Part shown: positions 7,646 through 14,883 of the stretch, in pieces
Layout of the letters: every line of letters begins with the position of its first letter
Numbering within the stretch: the stretch's first letter is position 1
Source: JBDKTK01 sp039680225
GTDB lineage: Bacteria; Desulfobacterota; Syntrophia; Syntrophales; UBA4778
Assembly: GCA_039680225.1 (NCBI GenBank)
Contig: JBDKTK010000267.1
Location: 1 to 17,510, forward strand
Length of the DNA: 17,510 nt
Direction: 5' to 3'
The notes under the pieces: model-generated
Told to the model about the DNA's origin: nothing
The model's input: only the letters and a program-made list of their open reading frames with translations
Database searches by the model: none
Position numbers and translations under genes: made by a program

Positions 7646-8844
7646 ATGAGAAGGCTTTAAAGGCAAAGGAAAAGAAGGCCGCCCTGGGGCCCGATGTCGA
7701 CCTCACCACTTTCACGGCCGAGGCGGTGGACCACCCTTACATGCAGGACCTGACGAAAATGCCGGAAGAGGACAGGTTGAGGCTTATCCAGACCGGGGTT
7801 GACGTGAAAGAGGAAATCCGTTCAGGGACGTACATCCAGAAAGATACGGCCGTCCTGCACGCGCACTCGCTGCAGGAAGGGCTCGAGGTCATCCCGATCA
7901 AACAGGCTTTGAAGGAAAATCCCTGGGTCCAGGACTACTACTGGAAGCTCGCCTCGGTCGACGCGGATAAATTCACGGCCAACGCGCAGCTGCAGCTCCA
8001 TGACGGCTATGTCATCCGGGCGCTGCCGGGGGCGAAGGTGATCATGCCCGTCCAGGCCTGCCTTTACATTGACAAGGAAAATATGAGCCAGTACGTGCAC
8101 AACCTTATAATAGCCGAGGAGGGTTCCGAGCTGCACATCATCACGGGATGCGCCACTTCGCCGCATATGAAACGGGGCCTCCATGTCGGGATCTCGGAAT
8201 TCTTCATCAAGAAGAACGCCAAGCTCAGTTTCACCATGATCCACCACTGGGCCGAGGAGATGATGGTGCGCCCGCGGTCGGTCGGAGTGGTCGAGGAAGG
8301 CGGCTTGTTCCTGAACAATTACATTTGCATGAGACCCGTGAAGTCGCTCCAGATGTTCCCGACGACCCGCCTCATCGGGAAGGGCGCTGTCTCCAGGTTC
8401 TACAGCCTGCTCGTGGGAAACCCGGGCACGGAGCTCGACGTGGGCGGCAGGATCTCCCTGGAAGCCGAGGACACCCGCGCGGAGATAATCGCGAGGGCCA
8501 TATCGAACGGCGGCAAGATCATCAGTCGCGGTGACCTGATCGGCGATGTGGCCGGAGTGCGGGCCCACCTGGAATGCCGCGGGCTGATCCTCAAGGGCGG
8601 GATCATTCACGCCATCCCTGAGCTGCAGGGACGCGTGGAAGGAGTCGAAATGTCCCACGAGGCGGCGGTAGGAAAGATTGCCCAGGACGAGATCCTCTAT
8701 TTGATGTCCCGGGGGCTCTCCGAAGATGAAGCGACCTCCACTATCGTGAGGGGCTTCATGAGCGTCGATATCCCGGGATTGCCGCCGCAGCTCAAGGCGG
8801 AGATAGACCGCGCCGTCGAACAGAGCAACAAGGAAATGATGTAG
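7633..8844 (+). CDS. sufB: SufB/SufD-family Fe-S scaffold protein
   Basis: The 403-residue scaffold on which Fe-S clusters are built, working with SufC. The C-terminal half has the beta-helix core and family motifs: GVRAHLECRGLILKGG (308-323) with Cys315, and SHEAAVGKI (341-349) with Glu343. These match the cluster-building Cys405 and Glu434 of E. coli SufB; SufD proteins have His where Glu343 is, so this is the SufB type. Other Cys (143, 173, 232) are present. E. coli SufB is about 495 residues, so this is a short, archaeal-like form. The ATG at 7633 has GGAG ten bases upstream; ATG 7624 adds three residues but lies almost on that GGAG. Either start overlaps the end of sufC. A terminator follows. 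Confidence 0.92.
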   Translation: MRDIDEKALKAKEKKAALGPDVDLTTFTAEAVDHPYMQDLTKMPEEDRLRLIQTGVDVKEEIRSGTYIQKDTAVLHAHSLQEGLEVIPIKQALKENPWVQDYYWKLASVDADKFTANAQLQLHDGYVIRALPGAKVIMPVQACLYIDKENMSQYVHNLIIAEEGSELHIITGCATSPHMKRGLHVGISEFFIKKNAKLSFTMIHHWAEEMMVRPRSVGVVEEGGLFLNNYICMRPVKSLQMFPTTRLIGKGAVSRFYSLLVGNPGTELDVGGRISLEAEDTRAEIIARAISNGGKIISRGDLIGDVAGVRAHLECRGLILKGGIIHAIPELQGRVEGVEMSHEAAVGKIAQDEILYLMSRGLSEDEATSTIVRGFMSVDIPGLPPQLKAEIDRAVEQSNKEMM

Positions 8845-8863
8845 TTAGTTTGGCAAACAATGT

Positions 8864-8899
8864 AAAAAGGGGTTGAACTTGGATTCAACCCCTTTTTTT
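8864..8899. terminator. Strong bidirectional terminator between sufB and the small secreted protein gene
   Basis: AAAAAGGGGTTGAA (8864-8877) pairs fully with TTCAACCCCTTTTT (8884-8897) around the loop CTTGGA. A T-run follows on the plus strand and, by symmetry, on the minus strand. It ends the sufCB transcript and the convergent gene at 8934. Confidence 0.93.
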
Positions 8900-8933
8900 G
8901 CCCTGGGCAGTATTTATTCAGCAGACATGGGTC

Positions 8934-9374
8934 TTAAGTCATGTCTTTTTTCTTGATTTTTCCCTTCCCTTTTCCGCTCTGGCTGGCGCCGGCGTAGCCA
9001 TCGAGGTCATGACCCCTTTTCAGGGCATGGAATTCCCTGGAGCCGGGCTTTATGCCGATGCTCTTCGCAAACGCGCCCCAACCCTTTTTCCCGGACTTGT
9101 ATTTTTCCGCGACTTTCTCCGGCGGCATGTTAGCCATCTCTCCCAGGCGCATGACCATGTATGCGTCCGCCGGATTCGCGAAATTGCTGATGACGGCGCT
9201 CACCCTTGCGGCCCCGATGTTAAAGCGCGCCTCCAGCCTTGCCTTGAATACCGTCGGGTCGGCCTTGGCGGTGATATTGAGCTGGTTCATCCAGTCAAAA
9301 TCTCCCGCCGGGGCAATGGTTGAGAAGGTTAAAACTAAAATAACCGGCAACAAAAACAATACGGATTTTTTCAT
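8934..9374 (-). CDS. Small secreted protein of unknown function
   Basis: The 146-residue protein starts MKKSVLFLLPVILVLTF and has a Sec signal peptide, probably cut after APA (about residue 23). The mature part is mostly helical: DFDWMNQLN, a charged middle with ARLEARFNIG, AYMVMRLGEMANMPPE and KSIGIKPGSREFHALKRGH. It ends in a basic Gly/Lys/Asp tail. There is no Cys in the mature part, no membrane segment and no recognised catalytic motif. It should be periplasmic or exported. The ATG at 9374 is chosen because AAAGGAGGA stands just upstream and the signal peptide begins there; the longer frame to 9452 would bury the signal. I recall similar unnamed proteins in Deltaproteobacteria but cannot assign a role. 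Confidence 0.8.
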   Translation of the reverse strand: MKKSVLFLLPVILVLTFSTIAPAGDFDWMNQLNITAKADPTVFKARLEARFNIGAARVSAVISNFANPADAYMVMRLGEMANMPPEKVAEKYKSGKKGWGAFAKSIGIKPGSREFHALKRGHDLDGYAGASQSGKGKGKIKKKDMT

Positions 9375-9701
9375 GGGTCCTCCTTTTGAAACACATATAT
9401 CAATTTCACAGCCACGTTTTCTATATAGAATTGGCTGCTGGATGTTAAGCAAAAAACACCTTTTAAATATGTGCTTTACGTCTCCGTTTGATAAATTATT
9501 CAGAGCCGGGCGAACTTTGTACCTTGATTTTTCAGGAAATTAGGATAATAAAAAATCATTCAATACGGGATCGGGATTATCAACCCTTCCGCTGAGCCCT
9601 CACACCCATTGATCCAGAGCCGGTCTTCGATCCCCCGGGCACGTTATACACATGTATTTGGAAAGTCCCTTTTTTCGAAAGGATGGAGAAGGATGCAGAA
9701 A
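9375..9701. other. Divergent intergenic region between two secreted-protein genes
   Basis: This 327-base region is AT-rich in the middle. For the minus-strand gene, TTAACA (9448-9443) and TATATA (9427-9422) with a 15-base spacer form a possible sigma-70 promoter, giving a leader of about 40-45 bases. For the plus-strand gene I see no promoter of similar quality. No RNA gene is recognised. Confidence 0.35.
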
Positions 9702-10625
9702 ATGAAAAAGATATTTTTCGGAACAATCCTGTTAGCGTTGGTAAGTTTGCTGCCCGTAACTGCAATTGCCGAAGTGAACGTCAGCATTGGAATCGGCTTC
9801 CCGTTGCCGCCGGTCATCGCCTTCCCGGCGCCGCCGCAGGTAATAGTCCTGCCGGACACCAATGAAGTTTACGTCGTCCCCTATGTAGACGTGGACCTGT
9901 TTTTCTGGAACGGCTGGTGGTGGCGACCCTGGGAGGGCCGCTGGTACCGTTCCCATTATTACGACCGGGGTTGGGCCTATTACAGGTCGGTCCCGAGATT
10001 TTACTACGACGTAGACCCCGGGTGGAGAGCCCATTACAGGGAGCATAACTGGTATGGGCACCCCTGGCACTATCAACCGATACCCCACAAACAGCTGCAA
10101 AAGAACTGGAGGAGCTGGCAGGAGAACCGGCACTGGGAAAGGCAAAGGACCTGGAACGTCCAGGGCTACAAACCCAGGCCGACCCAGCAGCGGCAGGAGC
10201 TGAGGCACGCACGGCAGCAGGAATACCAGCAGCGGCCCGAAGTCAGGCTCCATCAGCAGGAGCAGCAGAGGTACCAGCAGCAGCAAAAGCAAAAACAACA
10301 ACAGCAGAGGCAGCCGCAAGTTCAGAAAAATCAGCAGACCCAGGCCCAGCAGCATAAGGAACCGAAAATAAATCAAACGCAGCAGCCACGGCCTCAACCT
10401 CAGCAGAGAGATCATCAGGCCCAGCAGCCACGACCTCAACCTCAGCAGAGAGACCATCAGGCCCAGCAACCACGACCTCAACCTCAGCAGAGGGACCACC
10501 AGGCCCAGCAGCCCAGGCCTCAACCCCAGGAAAGAGGTTATCAGTCCCAGGGGGGCCAGGAGAGGGGACAGGATAGAGGCCAGGGACAGGGACAGGGAAG
10601 GGGAAGGGGCGGCGACGACCGCTGA
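9702..10625 (+). CDS. Secreted Trp/Tyr-rich protein with Gln/Pro/Arg repeat tail
   Basis: The 307-residue protein starts MKKIFFGTILLALVSLLP and has a Sec signal peptide ending near IAE. Next is a Pro/Val-rich strand region (about 22-60), then a dense aromatic segment (about 63-145) with FFWNGWWWRPWEGRWYRS, HYYDRGWAYY and HNWYGHPWHY. From about 150 it is very rich in Gln and Arg. The tail has four 14-residue repeats (QQPRPQPQQRDHQA) and then a Gly/Arg/Gln-rich end. The N-terminal part resembles the loosely defined Trp-rich 'WXXGXW' exported proteins. The tail is likely disordered and basic and may bind nucleic acid, polysaccharide or metal; this is inference. ATG 9702 has AAGG nine bases upstream; ATG 9693 is nearly as good. 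The M48 protease gene follows after 41 bases, so the two are probably cotranscribed. Confidence 0.82.
   Translation: MKKIFFGTILLALVSLLPVTAIAEVNVSIGIGFPLPPVIAFPAPPQVIVLPDTNEVYVVPYVDVDLFFWNGWWWRPWEGRWYRSHYYDRGWAYYRSVPRFYYDVDPGWRAHYREHNWYGHPWHYQPIPHKQLQKNWRSWQENRHWERQRTWNVQGYKPRPTQQRQELRHARQQEYQQRPEVRLHQQEQQRYQQQQKQKQQQQRQPQVQKNQQTQAQQHKEPKINQTQQPRPQPQQRDHQAQQPRPQPQQRDHQAQQPRPQPQQRDHQAQQPRPQPQERGYQSQGGQERGQDRGQGQGQGRGRGGDDR
10380..10547 (+). repeat. Four 42-base in-frame tandem repeats
   Basis: Units at 10380-10421, 10422-10463, 10464-10505 and 10506-10547 each encode 14 residues. The first three are nearly identical at DNA level; the fourth has diverged to end in QERGYQS. The near identity suggests recent expansion by slippage or unequal exchange, so copy number may vary among strains. 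Confidence 0.93.
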
Positions 10626-10666
10626 TTCTTATCGGCTGATTCAGCATTGACGATCAAGGAAGAACC

Positions 10667-11614
10667 ATGAAAAAAACATGTGTGGTCCTTTTAATCTTTA
10701 TTTGGGTCTTCATCTCCTGCGCTTCAACAACTGCTTCGAGACATCGTGAGGGAGACAACCGGGGCCAGGAAACCAATCTCACTGTGGCAGATGAAGAGCG
10801 CCTCACCAGGGAAGCCCTGCCGAAGATGCAGAAGGAATATCCGCCGGCAAACAGCCCCGAACTGCAAAAGTATGTTTCCCAGCTCGGGATGAAAATCGTC
10901 AGGGCAAACAACCTGGAAGGGAATCCCTATCATTATGATTTCACGGTCGTCGACGTGAAGAATGTGAATGCCTTCGCTCTTCCGGCGGGAAAAGTCTTCG
11001 TAACCGCCCCTCTGATCGCCATGGCCTCAAACGAAGCGGAACTTGCCGGGGTGATCGGGCATGAAATCGGCCATGTCAGGGCCCGGCATGCCGCCGAGAG
11101 GATGTACGCGATGGAGAAGGAAAGCAACAAGACCTGGCTCTACGCGGGGGCGGGCGGGGTCGTCGGCGCGGCCGCCGGACTGGGGCTGGGACTGATACTC
11201 TGCAGGGGCGGTGACAAGGCCTGCCTGGCCAAGGCTGCGCTCCTGGGAGGCGCCGTGGGCGCCGGCGGCGGGCTGCTCGTCCAGAAGTACACATTTCTTT
11301 CAAATTCAAGGGAAGACGAAATGGAGGCCGACCGCATCGGGTTCAAACTGGCGGTCGGGGCAGGGTACGACAAGGACCAGGTGGGAAAATTTTACGAAAA
11401 GCTCCTCCAGATGGAAAAAAGCGCGGGCAACAACAGCGCGGCGTTGAAGAGCCTGGCGGACGCCATGAGCACCCATCCGCCGAGCGAGGAGCGCGTGCAG
11501 CAAATGAACGAAATGGCGGCGGCGAGCCCTGCCGTCAAGGGCGCCGTTGTAAGCACCCCGGCATTCGCCAGGGCCAAACAGACAGCAGCGGGGATGCAGA
11601 AAAAGGACCGTTAG
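10667..11614 (+). CDS. M48-family zinc metalloprotease, lipoprotein
   Basis: The 315-residue protein begins MKKTCVVLLIFIWVFISC. Cys18 follows a short hydrophobic segment and is a probable lipidation site, so the protein is likely anchored in the periplasm. The zinc site is clear: HEIGH (132-136) gives His132 and His136 with Glu133 as catalytic base. Glu218 in DEMEADRIG gives the third ligand, as in BepA and LoiP. Upstream, NAFALPAGKVFV is typical of M48 proteases. Between the two zinc elements lies a Gly/Ala-rich hydrophobic stretch (about 158-205), common in this subgroup. A role in quality control of outer-membrane or secreted proteins is known for relatives. The ATG at 10667 has AAGGA upstream. 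Pairing with the secreted repeat protein suggests an envelope function. Cys179 and Cys186 lie inside the hydrophobic insert. Confidence 0.9.
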   Translation: MKKTCVVLLIFIWVFISCASTTASRHREGDNRGQETNLTVADEERLTREALPKMQKEYPPANSPELQKYVSQLGMKIVRANNLEGNPYHYDFTVVDVKNVNAFALPAGKVFVTAPLIAMASNEAELAGVIGHEIGHVRARHAAERMYAMEKESNKTWLYAGAGGVVGAAAGLGLGLILCRGGDKACLAKAALLGGAVGAGGGLLVQKYTFLSNSREDEMEADRIGFKLAVGAGYDKDQVGKFYEKLLQMEKSAGNNSAALKSLADAMSTHPPSEERVQQMNEMAAASPAVKGAVVSTPAFARAKQTAAGMQKKDR

Positions 11615-11753
11615 GCGGTATGTGCTCCAGTTCCGGCCTCCAGGTGAATGCCCGGTCAAATTTGAGGTTTTTCGAAGCCGGTTTTAAGTTTATCTCTGAT
11701 TGTATGTAGAAGCTTTTCCGGTTAGAAAGTTTTTGAAGGGTCCTTCTTTTTTT

Positions 11754-11787
11754 AAAAAACACGGGTACGGGATACCCGTGTTTTTTT
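11754..11787. terminator. Bidirectional terminator between the M48 protease and yhbY
   Basis: AAAAAACACGGGTA (11754-11767) pairs with TACCCGTGTTTTTT (11773-11786) around CGGGA, with a T-run on the plus strand and an equivalent one on the minus strand. It closes both convergent operons. The preceding 139 bases (11615-11753) hold nothing I can identify. Confidence 0.92.
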
Positions 11788-11819
11788 GTCGAAGCGCGTT
11801 TGCATTTGACAAGGCGGAA

Positions 11820-12119
11820 CTATTTAAATCCAATCTTTTTTTCTTTCTCGGGACTTTCTCTATAGAAGACAGCTACATGTCCGATCATTCCAACAAGTTC
11901 ACTTCCGGTCTCGTCTGCAATCGATGCAGACAAATCTTTCTTTTCATCCTTGAACTCATTGAATCTGATCTTAATCAGTTCATGATCGGTCAGAGCCTTG
12001 TCAATCTGCCTGATCACCTCGCCGGTGATTCCACGCTTTCCGATCCGGATGATTGGATCCATACTGTGCGCCAGCTCTCTTAGACGCTTTCTTTGCGATC
12101 CCTTAAGCCTTTTTTCCAT
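11820..12119 (-). CDS. yhbY: YhbY family RNA-binding protein (CRM domain)
   Basis: The 99-residue protein is a single CRM domain, the fold of E. coli YhbY, which associates with pre-50S ribosomes. Signature segments are LKGSQRKRLRELAHSMDP (5-22), IRIGKRGITGEVI (24-36) and DKALTDHELIKIRF (40-53). Length equals the usual 95-100. GKRG corresponds to the conserved GxxG RNA-contact loop. The ATG at 12119 has only a weak GGGA upstream; the preceding gene ends 11 bases before it, so translation is probably coupled. It shares the promoter at 12717-12745 and ends at the bidirectional terminator. Confidence 0.95.
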   Translation of the reverse strand: MEKRLKGSQRKRLRELAHSMDPIIRIGKRGITGEVIRQIDKALTDHELIKIRFNEFKDEKKDLSASIADETGSELVGMIGHVAVFYRESPEKEKKIGFK

Positions 12120-12130
12120 TTTTCCCGGAC

Positions 12131-12577
12131 CTATTTCGAGACGGTATTCATGAGCATCAACTTTAACCCTGTCTGGAACAGAATCTCTACGCGTGTTTTA
12201 CTCAAAACGCGATCTACAAATCCCAGACCGAAGGTTGCATGTCGAATTATATCAGAGGGTCCGTAACCACTTTGAGGACTATAATCGATTATGTCCGGAT
12301 CTGCCGGCATGGCATCTTTCTTCTTCTGCCACCGGACCTGGGATTCTGATTCTTTCGTTTGTCTGTTTACTGATGATTTCGATTTGGCTGTCCTGGCCGC
12401 CGGCTCTCTTTTACCCGGTGCAGCCTTTTTAGCGCCATTTCTGTATTTATGCACTGATCCGCAGGTTTTGCATTGTACCTTGCTGACCATACCGCATATC
12501 TCCGATACGATAATATGATTCAGCAACATTTTGCATTTCGTGCAATCTGCATCAATCTCCTTACCAATCCGCGACAC
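12131..12577 (-). CDS. Zinc-ribbon protein with a C-terminal UvrD-tail-like beta domain
   Basis: The 148-residue protein has an N-terminal four-Cys ribbon: CTKC (12-15) and CKTC (36-39), in the context EIDADCTKCKMLLNH and VQCKTCGSVHKYR. A basic Lys/Ser/Ala linker (about 45-100) follows. The C-terminal 35 residues, IRHATFGLGFVDRV through VEILFQTGLKLMLM, resemble the small Tudor-like domain at the end of UvrD/PcrA helicases (DUF3553-like: H-x-FG-x-G-x-V then VxF..G.K.L). That domain contacts RNA polymerase in PcrA. Similar proteins are common in Deltaproteobacteria, without known function. The GTG start at 12577 has AGGGGG about five bases upstream. It sits first in the operon with yhbY, which hints at a transcription, translation or RNA role; this is inference. 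Confidence 0.82.
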   Translation of the reverse strand: MSRIGKEIDADCTKCKMLLNHIIVSEICGMVSKVQCKTCGSVHKYRNGAKKAAPGKREPAARTAKSKSSVNRQTKESESQVRWQKKKDAMPADPDIIDYSPQSGYGPSDIIRHATFGLGFVDRVLSKTRVEILFQTGLKLMLMNTVSK

Positions 12578-12592
12578 GATTCCCCCTTATGT

Positions 12593-12616
12593 AAAAAAAC
12601 CGGGCTGCCTGCCCAA
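12593..12616 (-). terminator. Attenuator-like hairpin in the leader of the zinc-ribbon/yhbY operon
   Basis: Read on the minus strand, GGGC-AGGCA-GCCC, extended by two G-U pairs, is followed at once by seven T. It lies between the promoter (12745-12717) and the GTG at 12577, about 16 bases before the start codon. The stem is short, so termination would be partial. On the plus strand no gene precedes it, so an attenuator role is the simpler reading. Confidence 0.45.
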
Positions 12617-12716
12617 TTTTACGTTAATAATTTGCCGAGACCTGAGCATTAAAGACGATCTCCAGCTATTAGGATCCACTCCTCTTTTATCCGGATTATT
12701 GAAAAAAGGAGCGCTG

Positions 12717-12745
12717 TATATAGTGAACGCCATAAAGTATGTCAA
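12717..12745 (-). promoter_or_regulatory. Sigma-70 promoter for the zinc-ribbon/yhbY operon
   Basis: On the minus strand a perfect TTGACA (12745-12740) is separated by 17 bases from TATATA (12722-12717). Transcription should begin near 12710, leaving a leader of about 130 bases. Confidence 0.75.
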
Positions 12746-12933
12746 GCTCGAAGAGAGTCATTGATTGCTCGTCCCGGAAATAAAACCGTCGGAAACGCTT
12801 TGACCACGGGCGGCGACAGCTCATTTCGAAAACCTGTGCTGTTTTTTTGGACGGCTTTTCTAATTATTGGAAATCTTCATATTAATTCACGAACATAGGA
12901 TGGATTCCTATGGTCTTTTCGGATGCCTTCCGA

Positions 12934-12961
12934 TTGATTCGGGGAATTCCAGCCGTATACT
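12934..12961 (+). promoter_or_regulatory. Sigma-70 promoter for the formate/nitrite channel gene
   Basis: TTGATT (12934-12939), a 16-base spacer and TATACT (12956-12961) make a good promoter about 40 bases before the ATG at 13000. Its position argues against the longer frame beginning at 12910. Confidence 0.6.
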
Positions 12962-12999
12962 CACACCGCCAACGAGTATTATTTAAAGCGGAGGTTCCA

Positions 13000-13827
13000 A
13001 TGTCTCACAAACCAGTGGAAATAGTCGAATTATGCGGAAATGCAGGACTTTATAAGGCAAAGTTGGGGGTGCCCAACTGGCTTGTAAGAAGCTTCATGGC
13101 AGGCCTTTTTATTGCAGTCGGCGCCGCACTGTGCACCGTCTGCGGCACAGGATTGGAAAAGACCCTCGGCCCCGGTTTCAAGTCGCTGATAGGCGGGGCG
13201 GTCTTTCCCGTCGGCCTCATCGCCATCGTCCTCACGGGCATGTCACTCTTTACCGGAGACACAATGCTGATCCCCATGGCTGTCTTTCAGAAAAAGACCA
13301 CGTGGGGAAAAGTGTTCAATGCCTGGACCTGGGTCTATATCGGGAACTTTATCGGTTCCATTTTCTGGGCATACCTGATGGTCATCGGCCCTTTCAGCAA
13401 AGGGGGAGGCCCCGAATTAACAGTCTTCGGGCAGAACGCGATCGGCATAGCAGAAGCCAAGACCCTCCCTTACATAGCAGCCGGGACTATCGGCCTGTGG
13501 TCGGCATTCATGAAGGGCGTGGCTTGCAACCTCCTGGTGAATGTCGCCATACTGCTCGCCTTCTCGTCGAAGGCCATGATCGGAAAATTTTTCGGGATAT
13601 GGTTCCCCATTATGGCGTTCGTCGCTTCAGGATTCGAGCATTCGGTCGCCAACATGTATTTCATCCCGACGGGCATCATGCTGGGGGCCAACGTCACATG
13701 GGCCCAGTTCATCGAATGGAACCTTATCCCCGTGACCCTGGGGAACATCGTGGGAGGCTTCATTTTCATTGGAGCGGTTTATTTCTACTCCTTTAAAAAA
13801 GAGCTGTCCTCAATGTCGCCTTCATAA
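13000..13827 (+). CDS. Formate/nitrite transporter (FNT) family channel
   Basis: The 275-residue membrane protein has six hydrophobic segments and the FNT signatures: GMSLFTGDTML (80-90), KGVACNLLVNVAILLA (172-187) and GFEHSVANMYFIP (211-223). His214 corresponds to the central pore His209 of E. coli FocA. FNT pentamers conduct formate, nitrite or hydrosulfide; the neighbours do not decide among these. In an anaerobe using acyl-CoA oxidation, formate export is a natural guess, but no formate dehydrogenase or formate lyase gene is in the window. The ATG at 13000 has GGAGG (12990-12994) five bases upstream and a promoter just before it. The gene is probably monocistronic: the next gene is convergent, 105 bases on, with no clear terminator between. 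Confidence 0.93.
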   Translation: MSHKPVEIVELCGNAGLYKAKLGVPNWLVRSFMAGLFIAVGAALCTVCGTGLEKTLGPGFKSLIGGAVFPVGLIAIVLTGMSLFTGDTMLIPMAVFQKKTTWGKVFNAWTWVYIGNFIGSIFWAYLMVIGPFSKGGGPELTVFGQNAIGIAEAKTLPYIAAGTIGLWSAFMKGVACNLLVNVAILLAFSSKAMIGKFFGIWFPIMAFVASGFEHSVANMYFIPTGIMLGANVTWAQFIEWNLIPVTLGNIVGGFIFIGAVYFYSFKKELSSMSPS

Positions 13828-13932
13828 ATTGATTTTCCTTCGGTATCGCGGCGCAGGTTTTACAGTTTCACAGGCCAGCGGCAATTATTGGAATTGTCCC
13901 GTAGTGAGGGATTGATGGTCCTTAAAAAACAT

Positions 13933-14799
13933 TCACTCCGCCATCCACCTTTCCGCCACCATTGAGGCCAGGTTGGACAGCGCCCGCAAAAGGCTCTGCT
14001 GTTCGGGAGACAGTTTCCTGTAATCGTATTGGATGCCGACTGCGCCGATGGCCAGTTCGTGCGATTTCAGCGGGATGAAAAAGAACCTGGTCTTCGCTTC
14101 GGGCTCAACGCCCGCTCCCGAAACTTCCCCGTTGCTGATTGCCCGGTATGCGCAGTCAAGGTCTGCCTGCCCGATTTCCAGGCCGGCTTCGCTTTTGACG
14201 CGGGCCTCCAGGGGCGCGCTCGCCTGCCGGAACGAGACAAAGACGGGGACGTCCAGGATTCTATTCGTATGCTTGATTATGATTTTTCCGATGACGTTCA
14301 GGGCATCGTCCCTGATGGTCCCTCCCGGCTTCTCCCTGAATTCAATAGGCGTCATGACCAGAAAGTCCCTGCTCATGTCCTCGACAAAACCGGCGCGGTC
14401 GAGCCTGAACCGGACAATTAAATTTTGCTTTTGCACGGTTTTTATCAGCTCGATGACGATGATGGCCACGACAAAATAAACCGTCACATTATAGATATCC
14501 TGGGCATGGTGCATCAAAAAGCTGAATTTTGGCTCGGTGAACAGGAACTCATATACAAGGAGGCCGGCCACAGAAGTTAAAATGGCAGGCCAGGTCCCGA
14601 AATAGAAAGCGCTCACGGTTGCAGCGATCAGGTAAATGAAAACGAGAGAGGAGGGCTGAATTATCTTCTCCAGGAACAGATTTATAACGCTGATTGCCGC
14701 TAATACCAGGATTGTTATGAGGATCTGCTGGTATATTTTCGGCCTCTCTTTGGGAACGGTCCCTGACTCGGGATGCCCGGCATTATCTGAGTTGTCCAT
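13933..14799 (-). CDS. Truncated KdpD paralogue: DUF4118 membrane domain plus GAF-like domain
   Basis: The 288-residue protein has four predicted membrane segments (about 25-120; DUF4118, as in KdpD) and a cytosolic GAF-like region (about 135-285). It copies the C-terminal half of the adjacent KdpD. By hand, residues 46-126 match KdpD 421-501 at about half of positions, including FLFTEPxFSF, and both GAF regions end alike (GAVGIQYDYRKLSPEQ against GVLGIEYDYRHLFPEQ). The KdpD N-terminal ATPase-like domain, the universal stress protein domain and any histidine kinase are all missing. The ATG at 14799 has GGGAGGA upstream; the frame to 14829 adds 10 residues without support. It follows kdpD by 84 bases on the same strand. 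It probably arose by tandem duplication and may form mixed assemblies with KdpD; this is inference. Confidence 0.85.
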   Translation of the reverse strand: MDNSDNAGHPESGTVPKERPKIYQQILITILVLAAISVINLFLEKIIQPSSLVFIYLIAATVSAFYFGTWPAILTSVAGLLVYEFLFTEPKFSFLMHHAQDIYNVTVYFVVAIIVIELIKTVQKQNLIVRFRLDRAGFVEDMSRDFLVMTPIEFREKPGGTIRDDALNVIGKIIIKHTNRILDVPVFVSFRQASAPLEARVKSEAGLEIGQADLDCAYRAISNGEVSGAGVEPEAKTRFFFIPLKSHELAIGAVGIQYDYRKLSPEQQSLLRALSNLASMVAERWMAE

Positions 14800-14883
14800 A
14801 AATCCTCCCGTGAATAGTTTCAGGAACACTCGTATTCAATAAATTATATAAAACGGAACCGGATGAGAATCCACCGGGATTTT

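Larger units (their letters stand above)
12578..12999. other. Divergent control region between the yhbY operon and the formate/nitrite channel
   Basis: This 422-base gap holds the minus-strand promoter and leader hairpin and the plus-strand promoter at 12934-12961, listed separately. Between them, ACAGC (12816-12820) and GCTGT (12838-12842) with a 17-base loop containing the palindrome TTTCGAAA precede a run of seven T. This is a weak terminator-like structure on the plus strand with no gene before it. No RNA gene is recognised. Confidence 0.5.

Noticed and set aside
6641..7666. A 341-codon open frame on the minus strand opposite sufC
   Set aside because: It mirrors sufC codons, has no ribosome binding site and no recognisable domain; sufC on the plus strand carries all ABC ATPase motifs.
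7822..8658. A 278-codon minus-strand frame opposite sufB
   Set aside because: Antisense shadow with His/Asp-rich composition and no start signal.
10380..10547. Possible CRISPR-like regular repeats
   Set aside because: The 42-base units are directly adjacent, without spacers, and remain in frame in a coding sequence.
12816..12848. Terminator-like structure with T-run
   Set aside because: Five-base stem with a 17-base loop and no upstream plus-strand gene; too weak to call.
12910..12999. Longer start for the formate/nitrite channel
   Set aside because: The added 30 residues do not fit FNT N-termini, and a promoter lies inside this segment; GGAGG favours 13000.
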